The notes: generated by a model not told the origin, from the sequence alone. Numbered from the stretch's first letter, positions 1 to 12,130 are shown. The stretch: DNA of 64,000 bases from Limnanthes douglasii subsp. nivea (GCA_036936605.1 JAUPFV010000004.1:142458973-142522972); one strand, 5' to 3'. Numbers and translations: made by a program.

Positions 1-2
1 CT

Positions 3-420
3 GCTGAAATATCCAAATCCAAAGGTCTCCAAAACTCTCTTACCATTTGCGAGGCAAAAAATAAAGAGTTGACCGATGAGATAACTATATTGAAAAAATA
101 TTTCGAGGAGGAAAAAGCTACTGTTGTTGTTGCTGCCGAAAGCTGAATTTTCAAAAGACATGTTGGCTGCTATTAACAATGAGAAAGAAGAAAGAGCCAT
201 CACTCTTCTCCGAGAACTTCATGCTACTTATCCAAAGATTAACCTCACAAGTTTTTGGAACGACATTCGCATCGAAAAGCGTCCAAGTGAAGCTTTCGGT
301 CCTATCCCCGACTCATCATCTTCAGAGGAAGAATCATCCGAGGAGGATGAGTCGTTTGAATACCTTTATTACTTTTTTGTATCTGTCATATTAGAAATTT
401 GTTTTTTATACTTCAAATAA
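3..420 (+). pseudogene. Antisense ORF of element D, C-terminal fragment
   Basis: This is the C-terminal end of the extra protein found in the Tat elements here. Positions 3-118 read as a charged coiled-coil segment rich in E, K and L. After a one-base frame change the other frame continues with a block containing LLRELHATYP and then an acidic tail of S, E and D (about 300-357). The same block and acidic tail occur in element A (about 18735-18486, minus) and element C (37434-37652), which fixes the identity. The conserved N-terminal Transposase_28-like domain lies left of the window. The function of this protein is unknown; the coiled coil suggests oligomerisation. Confidence 0.6.
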
Positions 421-827
421 TTAATCTAATTGACAAATGGTTTCCTTACTTTTTATTTTTATTCTCTTCATATATTATATTCTGCTAAAATTTTAAAATA
501 AATGTGATAAGTACTTTGAACCTTCAATATATAATTATAAATTGTAAGCTTACCACTTCAAATACCTTAGTAAAGTTGGTGAACATGGTTGTACTTTGAA
601 AAAATCCAGTGCATTATTGAGCGTTGCACTTCGCAAAAACTGTAATGTGTTTATTAAACATGGTTGTTTCTTCGAAAGTGTTATAAACACTTTGGAACAT
701 TCTACTCTTAACCAACCTCAAAGATGATCAGTCTTTGATAGGTTGTTAAGATATTTTTATTCAAACATGTATAAACAACCATTGGCCAAAAACGAATTTT
801 ATTAATAAAATTGAATATGTACACAAC
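421..827. other. AT-rich spacer between antisense ORF and pol of element D
   Basis: No gene is seen. The stretch corresponds to the pol to antisense-ORF spacer of elements A (17992-18485), B (29014-29619) and C (37653-38253). Convergent transcripts from the two strands would end here. Confidence 0.5.
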
Positions 828-874
828 GTCTCGTTAAAACCTTCCCGGGCCAACATGGTAGGAAAGAGTGCGCC
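828..874 (-). promoter_or_regulatory. Conserved post-integrase hairpin, element D
   Basis: On the minus strand a CTCTTTCC arm is followed by a short GC-rich loop region and a GGGAAGG arm, then GTTTTAACGAG. CTTTCC can pair with GGGAAG (one T-G pair) and the loop holds CCA/TGG. The same layout with different arm bases lies just after the pol stop in A, B, C and F. The role is unknown; 3'-end formation is plausible. Confidence 0.55.
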
Positions 875-910
875 ATTCGAAAGTGAAAATTCCAAAATAC
901 AAAGACAAAT

Positions 911-1993
911 CTATTCCCAATAAAGCTTCAAGTTTTGTAGATTCTATGGATGTTGAAGCTTCCTCCCTTCAAAATCACAAAGACGATAAGACCATGGCTT
1001 TATCCTTTCAACAACTATATAGGGCCCTTCCCAGTTCGGAGTCATTTTTCCAAGGCTTTTCTCCTTTGTGTGTAGGAATACTTTTCTCAACACCTTATAA
1101 CCTTCTTTGAATTCTCTTCTCTTCACATTCGAATCATAGTTATTCCTCATAAGCTTTTGATAATGTATTACATTAAAATGAGCTCGAACTATTTTCTCCT
1201 CAATCAAATCTAAATTTGCCCTTCTAACTTCATCACTGGATCTTTCAGAATATTTATTTATCCTAAAAGATGACATCGTAGGTTCTAGATGGTTAACTGC
1301 ATCCATTCCGTATGCCAAAGAAAAAAGAGTCTCTTTTGTAGCCTCTCTAGGAGTTGTCCGATAAGCCCAAAACACGTCTTGCAAATAGTTTGGCCATTTT
1401 CCTGCTGCCTCTGTCAAATTCATCTTCAAGCCATCTAAAATTGCTCTGTTTGTTACCTCCACTTGTCCATTAGCTTGAGGATGAAAAGACATCGGAAAAC
1501 ATTGCTGAATTCCTTTCGACGTGCAACATGAAGCCATCTCGTTGTTATTAAACTAAGGGTCATTATCTGTTGCAATCCTCCGAGGAACTCCAAAACGACG
1601 ACAAATGCTGTTCACAATAAAATTGACCACATCATTTGCCTTTGTCCCTGATGGCGGCTCTGCCTCAGCCCACTTTATAAAATAATCCACAGCTACGATT
1701 ATCATTTGTCTTCCTCCAGAAGCCATCGACAAAGGACCCACAAGATCAATGCCACATCTATCAAATGGTACCACCTCGGTTATGGACATAAGCGGCACGG
1801 CTGGCCTGTGAATAGGATTAGCAAATCTCTGACAAGTATCACAACTACGAACGAAATTCTTAGCATCATTCATTATTGTAGGCCAATAGAACCCCACAAG
1901 TAAAACTCGTCGTGATAGAGCTTTAAACCCGCAATGAGCTGACCCTTCACTATCATGAATAACACCTCTTGTGATTCTTGTTTGCCTCAACAT
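911..1993 (-). pseudogene. Integrase of element D
   Basis: This is a retroviral-type integrase that would insert the element cDNA. The zinc-binding part shows SAHCGFKALSRRVLL and CDTCQRF. The core shows DLVGPLSMASGG, then ATDN, and the glutamate in NGQVEVTNRA, so the DDE residues are present. The C-terminal module has GPYIVVERIKP. The frame is broken at 1553-1555, where TAG replaces the usual Gln after the second catalytic Asp, and again by TAG in place of the Trp of the HPW motif near 944. The intended stop is at 911-913. Confidence 0.85.
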
Positions 1994-3190
1994 CGTAATA
2001 ATGGTCTACTCAATGCCTTTTTATACAATATTCCATCTAACACTATATAGCCGAAGAATTTACCTCTCAATTTTTTGGCCAACCTCGAATCATCTGGTAA
2101 TGTTCCTTGATTCAAAAAACTGAGCCAAGGATATTCTTCCTTGTAAGCGATATTTGCTAAATAATCAGCCACCATGTTACTCCATCGACCAATATATTCC
2201 ACAACCACATTGTCAAACAGAAGCATTAAATTCTGAAGTTCCCGAAGATACAAAATCAAACGACCATTTCTTGATTCGGAAAATCCAGATACCTGATTTG
2301 CTAATAACTGAGAATCCGTTTCCAAGCGTACTGAAGTTGTTCCACAAATTTTTTCCAATATTAAACCTGTCAAAGCAACTTCGTATTCAGCTTCATTGTT
2401 TGAAGCTTGAAAACCAAATTTAATAGATTGAATCATCGTTTCTCCAATTGGAGCTATTAATTGAACCCTAGTACTGCACCCTGAAACACTAGATCATCCA
2501 TCAGTTCAGACAACCCACCTCAAATTTACAGGTACATCTTCTTTACTCTCTTCCACATCTGATCGGCTCGAATGAAATTAAAAAAAAACATCTGCTTATG
2601 CTTGCGCCTTTATTGTTGTTCGAGGTGTAAACAAAATTTTATAGTCCCCCAACTCCACTGACCACTTGGTCATTCTCCCCAACATATCAGGTCGTTATAA
2701 AACATTTTTCAAAGGGAATGAAGTTCGGACTTCAATAGTATGAGCTTGAAAATATGGACGCATCTTCCTAGCAGCAACCACCAGTGCTAATGCCAATTTT
2801 TCTAATTTTAAATATCTTTTTTCTGCTGCCATCAAACTTTTACTAATCTAGTACACCGGCTTCAAAACTCCTAAATCTTTACTAATTGACACTGCACTTA
2901 ATGCAAAATCCGATACCGCAATGTACAAAAAGAGCTTCTTCCCATTTCGAGGCCTTGACAAAATTTCTGGTGATGATAACAAATTTTTAATGTTTGTGAA
3001 CGCTGTCTCACATTTTGATGTCCATTGAAACCTGCTTGGTCCTCGTAAAACTTGAAAGAAAAGAAAGCATATGTCTGAGAATCAAGAAATAAATCAATCA
3101 AGTGTTGCTAACCTTCTGGTCAAAATTTGAACTTCTTTGATAGACCGAGGTGAATTCATTGTTATCAAAGCTTTCAACTATTATGGGTCA
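1987..3190 (-). pseudogene. Dual RNase H region of element D
   Basis: The second, archaeal-like RNase H (1987-2436) is readable: ASNNEAEYEVAL carries the catalytic Glu and ETDSQLL a catalytic Asp, ending in MVADYLANIAY. The first RNase H (about 2560-3190) is decayed into short pieces in several frames, recognisable from the YxxSKSL-like and KLALALV-like segments it shares with element A. RNase H degrades the RNA strand during reverse transcription. Two successive RNase H domains are typical of the Tat lineage. Confidence 0.7.
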
Positions 3191-3199
3191 GCTTCTATT

Positions 3200-4050
3200 C
3201 CTTTTTCATTAATGATAAAACCCAAAAACTTCCTTAACCGAACTTTGAAGGTATACTTTTTCAGGATTTAACTTTAATCTGATTGCCCTTAAATTCAAAA
3301 AAGCTTTCTCTAAATCATCAAGAAGCACTTCATCATTTGAACTCTTTACCACCATGTCGTCTATATATACCTTCATATTCCTTCCGATATGACTAGCAAA
3401 ATCTTTATTCATCAACCTCTGATAAGTGGCTCCAACATTTTTCAATCCAAAAGGCATAACCCTATAACAATGCAAGCCCCTATCAATTATGAAACTTATG
3501 CATTCTTGATCTTTTGGATCCATTTGAATTTGATTGTATCCTGCAAAAGCGTCAATGAAAGTTAAAAATTTTATTTCCTGAGGTAGAATCAATCAGCTGA
3601 TCTATTCGAGGAACAGGAAATGGATATTTGGGAGAAGCTCGATTCAAACCTGTAAAATCCACACACATTCTCCATTTCTCATTCTTATTTTTTACTACTA
3701 CCAGATTTGCCATCCACACATGATACTGCGACTCCTTTATGGGTCCGACCTTAGATAATCGATCCACCTTGGCAACAATTGCTTTTGTTTTATTTGAGTA
3801 AAATGCTCTTCTTTTTTGAATTACTGGCTTCACCTTCGCATCAATAGCCAAGTTATGACAAATTACCTCAATTACTACTCCTGTTACATCATAGGTCTTC
3901 TAAGCAAAAACATCCAAATTATGAGATAAAAAATCTAACAGTTGTTGACATAAAAGTGGGGTCAATAAGGTTCCAATTTGAAGCACACTTCCTTCCGAAA
4001 AAGTAAACTCTTCAATTTTTTCACTTACCCTTAAAGACCCTAGGGTTTCC
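3200..4050 (-). pseudogene. Reverse transcriptase of element D
   Basis: Motifs appear in order: KWRMCVDFTGLNRASPK, FIDAFAGYNQIQMDPKD, HCYRVMPFGLKNVGATYQRL and the catalytic box VYIDDMVVKS. The YIDD aspartates are intact. The frame changes near 3552-3592, between the DFTGLN block and the DAFAGYNQ block, and decays again after the LNPEK motif near 3230. The region before RT (about 3860-4050) is an AT-rich linker with only traces of coding. Confidence 0.85.
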
Positions 4051-4059
4051 CTCGGATCG

Positions 4060-4660
4060 TCAACCCTTATTATAAATCTGAGGGAACCCCTTCTAACTGA
4101 TATTCATGCATTAAATCCCCGCTGCTAGATCGTCGGATCCGGAGTGCAGTGGCATAGCATTCCCTAGCTACCTTATGGTCGCCTCGAACGACCCCAATCC
4201 AATCTCCAACCACATATTTGAAACATTGATGAACTGTTGATACAATCCCATACATCCTTAAAAGCCATGATCTTCCAAAAATAGCATTGTAACTCATGGG
4301 GCAGTCCACCACCTTAAAAAGCACATGGACCTTCTTCTTAAATGATTATTTTCCCAAACTTACTTTTCCCTTGAATTCTCCAACTACACGAGTTGTTACA
4401 CCCGTAAATCCTATAATTGTGCGATCTGATGGAGAAATCCGAGGTGGATTTATCATTCTATCATAGGTTGACTTAAAAAGGACATTAGCAAAACTGCCAG
4501 TGTCAATACGCACACGTCGAATTTCGACGCCAGCCACCTATACTCCAATAACCACAACATTTTCATGTGGCCCTGTTGTACCTCGCAGATCATCATCAAC
4601 AAACAAAATGAAAGGAATAACCTTTTTTCCATATAAATGTGTAGACATCTTCCCTTCAAT
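4060..4660 (-). pseudogene. Aspartic protease of element D
   Basis: The retropepsin active site is RIDTGSFANVLF (DTG intact), followed by IIGFTGVTTRVVGEF and, after a frame change, a block containing SYNAIFGRSWL. The enzyme would cleave the Gag-Pol polyprotein. It is split between the stretches 4346-4537 and 4070-4324. Stops follow at about 4068-4075, close to the PRO-RT linker motif DDPRET. Confidence 0.75.
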
Positions 4661-6525
4661 TTGAGTAGTCAGGTTGACAACATGTCTATTCCTTGCACTA
4701 TCAGAATTTCCAGTCATCGAATCGCCTCCGAAAATGGCTAAAGACTCAAACAATTTACATAAATCTTGCACATGCCTTTTTTCTATGGGCTTTTCGACTA
4801 CCATCAAAAGCAACATGTTCAGATCCTTCTCCATATATTTAGAAGAAACATCGAATGGTTCAACCTTTGAATCTAAAATTATCAAATTCTCAGCTGGCGC
4901 ATCCTTCGAAGTGGATTCAATATTATTTTTCAAAACGCTCCCTTGCGACTTCACAAAAGTCAGGAGATTCCCATTTTCGAGAAAAATTTGAACCTTTTTT
5001 TTTTTCCAGAGCAATGCAGTCATTGGTATAATGCCTGATATCCTCATGATATCTGCAAAATTTATTATTCCTTTCCTCAATTGTCCTATTAATTAGAGCT
5101 GGTGTCCTAAAATTTACGAACCTTTTGGTCTTATCCCATATCACAGCTACATACTCTGTCAAATTAGCATAATACTCTTGTTTAACCCATTGATTTGGCG
5201 TTGGCCTGTTATAGTTGTTAGATTGAGCATGATTTGAATATCCACTACTCCGGGGAGGCAAGTTGTTATTCATTTGTCTTGTCTACTGATTACCATCTCC
5301 ATTCGAGGGATGCCCTTGGTTATTGGCCGCATGACTCGAATTCGTTAGAGTGTTAACCGGTCCTCCTCGGACTCTAGTTGACTCCTCGACTTTAATTTGA
5401 TCCTCAACTTAAGCCATCAAAGCTCCAAAAGTTAAAGGTCTTCTCTTCGTGGTCTCATTTGACAGATCCCCTAACAATAATCCTTGGCGTAAAGCTGCCA
5501 TCGCCACATTCTCTTCACAGTTGTCCAAAATAGCTTTGGTCAAAACGAATCTCTTCGCATAATCCTTCAACTTCTCTCCAGGTGCCAGCTTGCACTGAAT
5601 AATGGTATCTCAATTTTCTCTCATTTCTTTACTCCCCATAAACTTCCTTCGAAAAGTAGTGTAAAAATCTATAAAATTTGAAATGTAGCCTCTCGAAATC
5701 CGATTGTACCACTTTAAAGCTGTTCCCTTGAAAGTCTGTGAAAATGCACGACACACCAGCAGGTCGTCATCTTTAAATTTCATTATATAGTTCTTAAACT
5801 GTTCGATGTGGTCATTGGGATCTTGCATCCCATCAAACTTTTCTACTTTGGAAATGTTAAAACGCTTCGGAAGCGTTATAAAATGAATTTCACTTGTCAA
5901 TGGAGAATTTCTCCAGTAGACACCTTGCACAAACCGATCATATGTTCCCATTACTGTATATAGATTTCGATCAGCCTCAGCATACTGATTTGAAGTGTTT
6001 TCTTCACACCACGTAGAACGAGGAATATTGTCTCTTTTAGATTTGCTTTCCTTTTGTATGCTTCCTCGACTGCTCTATGTCTGATTCCTCTTTTGAAGAA
6101 CCCCTGTATCTTTTAAAACCCAAAACATAGCTTTCTACCTCTTCATCACTAGGGTTATATACTTTTTCTTATTTTTATTCCCCTTGCGAAAGAAATAACG
6201 CTCTTTAGGAGATACGAGCATGCTTTTTTATGCTCAGTTGTAGCTCGTCGATCAGCACATGACCGATTAAATTAATCTCCCATATCAGTCTTTTCATTCT
6301 CTTGTTAAACTTGGATTTAAGCTTCGCCGAGTGGCTTTCTTGTTCACGTCCTTCATATTTTTCATTTAGCATCTTTATCTTGTCTAAAAGCTGGTTCATA
6401 CGCATCTCAATATCTGATTGAGTTTGGATTGGAGATGATCCATCCAACCTATTTTCATCTTTTTGAAAACCATCTTTTAAAATTTCCATCGTTGATCGAA
6501 GCGAAGGATTGTTTTTGGGATTCAT
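4640..6525 (-). pseudogene. Gag of element D
   Basis: The frame starts at the ATG at 6525-6523. A charged N-terminal coiled coil (about 6520-6210) is followed, after breaks, by the Retrotrans_gag core (5951-5610) with HIEQFKNYIMKF and ALKWYNRI, a short ALRQGLLLGDL block near 5500, and the nucleocapsid with the unusual knuckle CRYHEDIRHYTNDC (about 5065). Gag forms the virus-like particle around the element RNA. The knuckle form CxxHx(n)C is typical of Tat gags. There are several stops and frameshifts. Confidence 0.8.
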
Positions 6526-6602
6526 AATATAAGATTTGAACAAAAAACACAACAAGATTGTATCAAATTCGAACAGATAAAGTCATTGATTCTTAATTAT
6601 TT

Positions 6603-6622
6603 CCCCAGCGAAGTCGCCAATT
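6603..6622 (-). other. Primer-binding site of element D
   Basis: Directly inside the LTR end, the minus strand reads TTGGCGACTTCGCTGGGG, the tRNA-complementary site where minus-strand cDNA starts. Its TGGCG start is shared with F (TTTTGGCGTCGTC) and, less well, with B. Confidence 0.6.
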
Positions 6623-6900
6623 TGGTGAGTTCAAATATTAAGAAGGTTGACTTAGTAAATTGTTATAAGCAAATTCTAGAGAGAGAGAGAAAGATAGAGA
6701 GTTTTTAGAGAGAGAAAGTCATAGTACGAATGAGTTCAGTAGAAAAACTGTTCAACCCCTTTATTAGGTAAACCTTGCCCTTTATATAGAGGAGCCAAGA
6801 CTTAGCCTTAATAGTGAAATATGTTACAAAAGAGGACAAATTTCCCTTTACTCGTTAACAATAATATATAGTCCTACTTCCATATCATGGTTGATGTACG
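6623..6900 (-). repeat. 5' LTR of element D
   Basis: The inner edge is set by the PBS: on the plus strand the LTR starts TGGTGAGTTC at 6623. Read on the minus strand it has a TATA box (CTATATAAAGGG, near 6780) followed by CT-rich runs (near 6660-6710), which fits an LTR promoter and U5. The outer end is not resolved because the partner LTR is outside the window. Confidence 0.55.
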
Positions 6901-6916
6901 ATTTTGAATAACTCTT

Positions 6917-7052
6917 TGATATCGCAGCGGAAATAGAAGAAAAAAAATAACAATTGATGAGACACAAATCCAATGGTAACATGATAGATGAAACCCTAAT
7001 CCAAAGGTAACATAGACTAAAACTTTCAGAGATAAAAAATATATTATTCCAG
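6917..7052 (-). repeat. Truncated LTR of the small element family seen at 26494-27670
   Basis: The minus strand of this stretch matches the 3' part of the two LTRs at 26494-26829 and 27327-27670: a poor TATATTTTTTATCTCTGAAA run, two copies of a GTTACC...TTAGGGTTTCATC segment, and the end CTATTTCCGC-GC. It stops abruptly near 7052. A second, truncated copy therefore lies between elements D and E. Confidence 0.7.
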
Positions 7053-7079
7053 CTTTAAGGTCCGACATAGGTAAATTTT

Positions 7080-8900
7080 CACTATTCCATGTATCTGTCT
7101 AATCTATGCCTGCGCCCCTGCGTTTCTTCTTTGAGGAATATTTTTTTGATGGCCTTTTAGAGACACCACCTTAAAAAAACTCTTCATCTTCAATAACCTT
7201 GACTATTGCCTCGCACTTCATCTTCTTCCCCATATTTTTAGCATCACCATTGGGGACACGGTGGCTCAAATCCCTAGACGAATCCAGGAGAAAAAAAATC
7301 AAGTTAGATGCTTCCAAAATTTTCAACACTTTGGTCTCTGCTGTTAGAGTTATGAGTTGATCTAACTAGAGAGTTCTCGACGGGTCAGCCCTCCAGATGT
7401 GGCTTTTCGCCAGATTCGCTTGGATGAAGTACCGATGGAATTCGTTGGACCAGGTAGTGCGGGCCCAAGTGTTTAGCTGAGTAAAAATCTTCTCGAAAGC
7501 CTCTTTATACTCCTCAAAGGCCTCGGTCATCCCTACTTTATCAGAGAAAAATGAGAATTAAAAAAATATTTCGGACTAGAACTTTAATATTTTTTTTCCA
7601 TTTCAGGGAGAGTTGATACAAAGTTTTTATTGGCGCTTCAAACCCTATTTGCTAGAGCCCCGAGATGTAGAAAAACATATATTTCCATTTTTATCGGTAG
7701 ATCATCCACTATCTTAAACTTATTCCCCAATGTAAGTGAATAAAAGGTAATATAGGGGTTCTTCGACACGGTAATAAGTCCTACGAATTTATCCATGGAA
7801 AAACCAACTTCAGAAAACCTATGATGCAGGCCATCAAGGTAAATCACAAGTTTGGATTGGCCTAGCTGAGGCATATGTCCACTAATTTGAAGAATTTAAC
7901 TGAGGTAGAATCCAAAGGGAACCAAAGCCCACACTTTAGTATTTTAGGGAAGACCATCAACTCATGATCCATTATCGACAAAGCGGTTTCCCCCACGTGA
8001 ACCGAATCTTCATCGTGCTTGGAATTCCTCATCGGTCTCACAGTTTAGCCTCCTTGGATTCCAAGAAATACCATTAGTTTACCTTGTGAAGGGTTATCAT
8101 ATGTTTATTTTCTATATCCCGAAAATTTTTGTTAAGAACCGCAATGATTTCTACAGGAAGATCTACATCAAATTTCTTTTTCTCGCTCTTTGAAGCTTTC
8201 TTTTCCTTATAGTGATTTTAGTTTTGACATTTTCTTGGCGAGTGTTAGCACCTTGTGGAACGTCAATTTTGTTATGCTCGATGAGAGAAATATTTTGGTC
8301 TTCATCATCCTCAATGGGTTCATCTGTTAAGGTCTTTGGCCTTTTTTCCTCGACCGGTCTATGGTTTCATACTCCACATGCACGACTAGAGACCCCGGAC
8401 GGTCTAAATTATCCTCTTCAGGGACGTCTAACTTTTGTTGCTCAGATACTGTAGACTTGTCTGTTGGTACCCTCATTTCTGATGAGACTTTTTTATAAAG
8501 GCTTTGTCATGTGCCTTATCTGATTTTTTCTGATTGACATCCATTGGAAATTAAGTGGCCCACACAGTCGCTTTAGTCGAGGTTTCACAGTCACCCTTGT
8601 TTTCTTAAACACAAGTTTGACACGTGGTCTGAATATGGAGACTTGTGGAAATGATTTTCAAATGTGAAGCGTTTTCTTCTTTAGCTTGCTTTCTAGTCGG
8701 TGACCAAGCTCCGTAGTAGATGGTCTGGATGATAAACAATGGCAAATGCTCTTTATCCACAATCCGAACAAATTTCTTCTGCTTGGCCCTATCAGATATC
8801 GAAAACCAATCTAAACTGGTAAATTTTCTTTTTATTAATGGGGGATATCCGAGGAGTAAGAGCACCAGAAGAAAACCTAGTGGTGGTTGGATGATCAGAA
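7080..8900 (-). pseudogene. Antisense ORF of element E (Transposase_28-like)
   Basis: This is a decayed copy of the antisense protein of Tat elements. The readable block at 7874-7638 contains SKNPYITFYSLTLGNKFK, aligning with the Transposase_28-like domain of element A (20686-20074). Downstream, around 7550-7380, the WSNEFHRYF and LAKSHIWR segments align with the WGNRFHNAF and LARSHLWN segments of A that follow the intron. Between them a T-rich AT stretch ending in AG sits at the conserved intron position (about 7620-7545). A basic segment (KKYSSKKKRR) lies near 7130. There are many stops; it is a relic. Confidence 0.6.
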
Positions 8901-9367
8901 AGGATTTCTCATAACGATAAAAAACAAAAATACTTTCTCTCTCTACAAAGCTCTTCTCTCTCTTTCTAAAAAAGCAATTGAGAATTATGAGAAGGGAGGT
9001 CTATTTATAGATAAGCTTCTTGGTTCTCAACGATCATATGAGTTTAGAGAAGTTGAAGAGTTTCATAGCTACTTCCTTATGATTTCAAAAGCACGCATAT
9101 GAGAAAGTGGGAGGGTTGTCTTACTTGAAAAGTCACCCATAAATCATTTATGAGGACTTATGGAATAATCCAAGTGACTGAGAGACACATGTACAAAAAA
9201 TAACATGCGCGACACAGAATATTCAGGTCAGTAGTCCTAGTGGTAAAGCCTTCTGATGATAAAGCGACCCGAGTTAGTCTTATGAAGATCGCGAGGAAAA
9301 AAATAATAAAAGCATGTCAGATGTGTCTGAGATGCCAACAAAGCTAGTCATCACTCAAATATTTTTG

Positions 9368-9730
9368 CAAGGACTAGGGGGGCTACTAATAAAGCTGAAA
9401 CTTATCCGAACTATGGATCAGATCGGTAGAATATAGGGAGAAATTGGCTTTATATAAGTCTTGTAAATTAGGCCCAATAAATGCGTGACATTGAAGGTAT
9501 TTCATGTAATAAGTCATAAATGTGGCTAATATTAGTGAAATAACAGTGTGCAGTAGCTTTAAATGGATCAATTGTGTGACCCTTAAACCCATCATCATTA
9601 CTGTATAAAGAAAAAATATTTTTAGAGGGAAAGGTGATAATTTATTACTTTATTTCTACTTTTGTCAACTTCTCTCTAATATGTTTTTCCCTCTAGATGA
9701 ATGCCTCTAAAAATACCTTCGACTCATTAC
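9368..9730 (+). repeat. PPT and putative 3' LTR start of element E
   Basis: The polypurine tract AAGGACTAGGGGGGCTAC ends at 9385 and the LTR begins TAATAAAG at 9386. The same junction is seen in B (ends 32892, then TGATAAGG) and in F (minus strand, 54839-54824, then TGATAAGAC). The LTR end is a guess: no partner LTR is visible. Confidence 0.5.
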
Positions 9731-10199
9731 CTCCAAATATTTATGAAACCATCAAAAATAAGTTTGGAAAATTGAAGTTGATATATAACTTCACTACCCA
9801 TAGTAATAAGTTTATAACTACATCTTAATGATTTAAGTGGGATGAGTAACAAATACAATACCCTTATAAAATTTAAATTATTGTTAGTGAAAGTTTAAAA
9901 AACATTATATATATATTATTTTATTTTTATAATCTAAATAACAAAAACATCAGAAAAATTTAAAAAATGGATATATAAAATATAAAATTTATATGAGTTC
10001 CGATACTAAATGAGGAGAACTTGAAAAAACGATTTCAATTTAAAACATTAATTCATTGTTTTTACATAAAAATAAAAGTCTGGTATAAAAATAATGCAAA
10101 GATTATAGGTCTAATACTAATAAAAAAAATAGATAAATGTTATTATATAATAAGTCTCATGCCTATTATAAAAATTAAATTTATTTTCAAGAAATAATG
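9731..10199. other. AT-rich non-coding stretch
   Basis: No coding, RNA gene or element end can be recognised. It may include the outer part of E's LTR and the LINE's 5' flank. Confidence 0.4.
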
Positions 10200-12062
10200 G
10201 TTACAATATAGAAGGATAATGAGCATCTTGAGCTCCAAAAAAGTTGCCAGTTGAGGAAATCTCTTCCTCCCATTTTGATTCTTACATTAGATCGATTCAC
10301 CTATCTAAAATTGTTGCTCATCAATTGAATCTCTCAATTGAAGATTCATAGGTTGTTCCAAATATAATAAATAAGATTATTTGAGATATCGAGCTAAGAT
10401 TTAGATCCACTCTATTCTTGAAGAAATAGATATGGGTTCTACAACAAGAATTATAGGATTTAGTCTGAAATCCGGTCAAGAATCATCTCAAGATAGTCAA
10501 TCAAAGAAGTTTTGAAGATTGATTCTGATTCACCTCAGTCCAAAAGAAATAAAATCGGTAGATTACCAAGAAGGATTAGGATTACATCGAAAAAACCAAA
10601 TATCTGATGATATCAGTCAAAATTTCTCTCACTTAGAAATTGTATATCAGTTCCCACATACGCCTAATTCCAAATTAGGGCTTTTTTGAAGTTAGAAATG
10701 AGATTGAGCCTCACTTCCAAGAATATTTCTATGATTCAACATCACACCACCTAAAATCATAACAATGAGAACAAAGAAGCCTAGATAGTCATCAGTCAGC
10801 AAACTCCCATCAAGACTCAGGAAAGGAATATAATGAGTACAATACCATTTACAATAGAAGACTTTCCCCCGCTAAAAAATAATCTAGTTCAAGAAAAGAG
10901 AAATTAACCACAATAATTCCAAGAAAAGTCTTATAAGGATACAGTCAGGCCTAAGCAAACTAGAGATAAAATAATCCATTAGAATTTTAAAACTTCAAGG
11001 AAATAGGATTTCAGCGCTATACATTTCTCCAAAACATGAGTCTTTACTTATTGCAAATGCTAAGATTACTTTAATCGAGAAATTTTCCCAGGGTAGACCC
11101 CCCTTGCATGACATTCAATGCTTCTTGTTCAATTTGAAATTCTTTGGTGACTTTAGTACAAGTAGTTTGGACTAGAGACACATTTTTATAGAACTAGACC
11201 TTACAGAAGATCTCAGGATCTTGTGGGAAAACAATGTCTCAAAAATTGACAACCATTTCATAATATTACTTAAGTGGGAGCCAAATTCTAACCATAAGAA
11301 AGAATCGCCAGTGACCCCTGTGTGGGTCACTTTTACTAAAATACCAGACTACTTATTATATATTAGGCATACAAAAACAACCATAACTAAATTGTTAGGA
11401 ATGTTTTTAGATGTTTGGGTTCCAAGTAATAACTTAGCTAATTTTAACTACTGTCAAGCTTGGGTAAAACTTGATCTACTTAAGCCTCTTAGAGAGAAAA
11501 TTTGGTTAATACTGACAATCAAGATGGTCTCTGGCTTGAAATCAAATATGGGTACAAACCTGATTCTTGTCCAAGTTGTTATCATCTTGGACATACTATT
11601 AAAACTGTAATAAATGCAAAACATCCAATGAATCTCAAGGTAAAATCAATAATTAAAACTCAAAAAATATTCCTAAGGAACAACCTAAAGCTAAAGCCAA
11701 GTTGATCCTTAAACCAAAGGTTAAGTCTATCATTATCAAAAATGAAAATTTTAACAATACTGATACTAATGAAAATAATATCAATATTGTTGATAACGCT
11801 AACCGTACTAAAAACCAAGCTTCAACTAATAAACAAACCCTCAAAATTTCTTTCGCCACTAACATTGAACCTATAAATGAATAAAATTCAAACATTATAG
11901 AAGCCCTCTATTCTATAAAGCTCAACAATAGGTTCAACACTTTAATTGATTTTTCTAACAAAGAACAAGCAAATGAATCCCAAAAGCCTATTATGACTGG
12001 TAGCTTACCAGTCACTCCTTGCTCATCTCAAATTAAAAAAACAATTGAACTTCACTGATATT
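10200..12062 (+). mobile_element. L1-type LINE, 5' part (continues at 33272)
   Basis: The ORF1-type protein (11025-11884) identifies the LINE. The sequence stops at 12062, where element B begins, and resumes at 33272 just beyond B's 3' LTR. ATATT (12058-12062) and ATATG (33272-33276) are the target duplication with one mismatch. The LINE 5' end is not resolved; 10200-11024 has no clear frame. Confidence 0.7.
11025..11884 (+). pseudogene. LINE ORF1 protein (DUF4283 plus zinc knuckle)
   Basis: This is the RNA-binding ORF1-type protein of plant L1 elements. The DUF4283-like part has SQGRPPLHDIQCF-like and VTPVWVTFTKIPDYLL segments (11040-11400). It is followed, in another frame, by the CCHC-type knuckle region CPSCYHLGHTIK (about 11565-11610), whose last Cys codon appears changed. 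A Lys/Asn-rich tail lies in a third frame up to 11884. At least two frameshifts make it non-functional. Confidence 0.7.
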
Positions 12063-12130
12063 TGATAAGAGGAGAAAAATATAGGTGATCACTAGGTAAA
12101 TTATGTCAAGTAAAATGCCTAGGTTTGTAT
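12063..12130 (+). repeat. 5' LTR of element B, left piece
   Basis: This 68-bp piece matches the start of the 3' LTR at 32893 (TGATAAG, then ATATAGGTGATCACTAGG). It ends in TGTAT, the target duplication of element A, repeated at 22316-22320. Confidence 0.85.

Larger units (their letters stand above)
1..6900 (-). mobile_element. Ty3/gypsy (Tat lineage) element D, partial
   Basis: The order read on the minus strand is LTR (about 6900-6623), PBS (6622-6603), gag, PRO, RT, RNH, aRNH and INT ending near 911, a conserved hairpin (874-828), then a plus-strand antisense ORF running off the left edge. The 3' LTR lies outside the window, so the element cannot be closed or dated. Gag-pol is broken by several stops and frameshifts. 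Two RNase H domains and the antisense ORF are Tat-lineage traits. The right end of the LTR is only approximate. Confidence 0.85.
7080..9730 (+). mobile_element. Ty3/gypsy (Tat) element E, 3' part only
   Basis: Only the minus-strand antisense ORF (about 8900-7100), a polypurine tract (9368-9385) and the start of an LTR (9386 on) remain. Gag-pol is missing; the left end meets the small LTR fragment at 7052. The PPT and LTR start resemble those of B and F. Confidence 0.65.
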
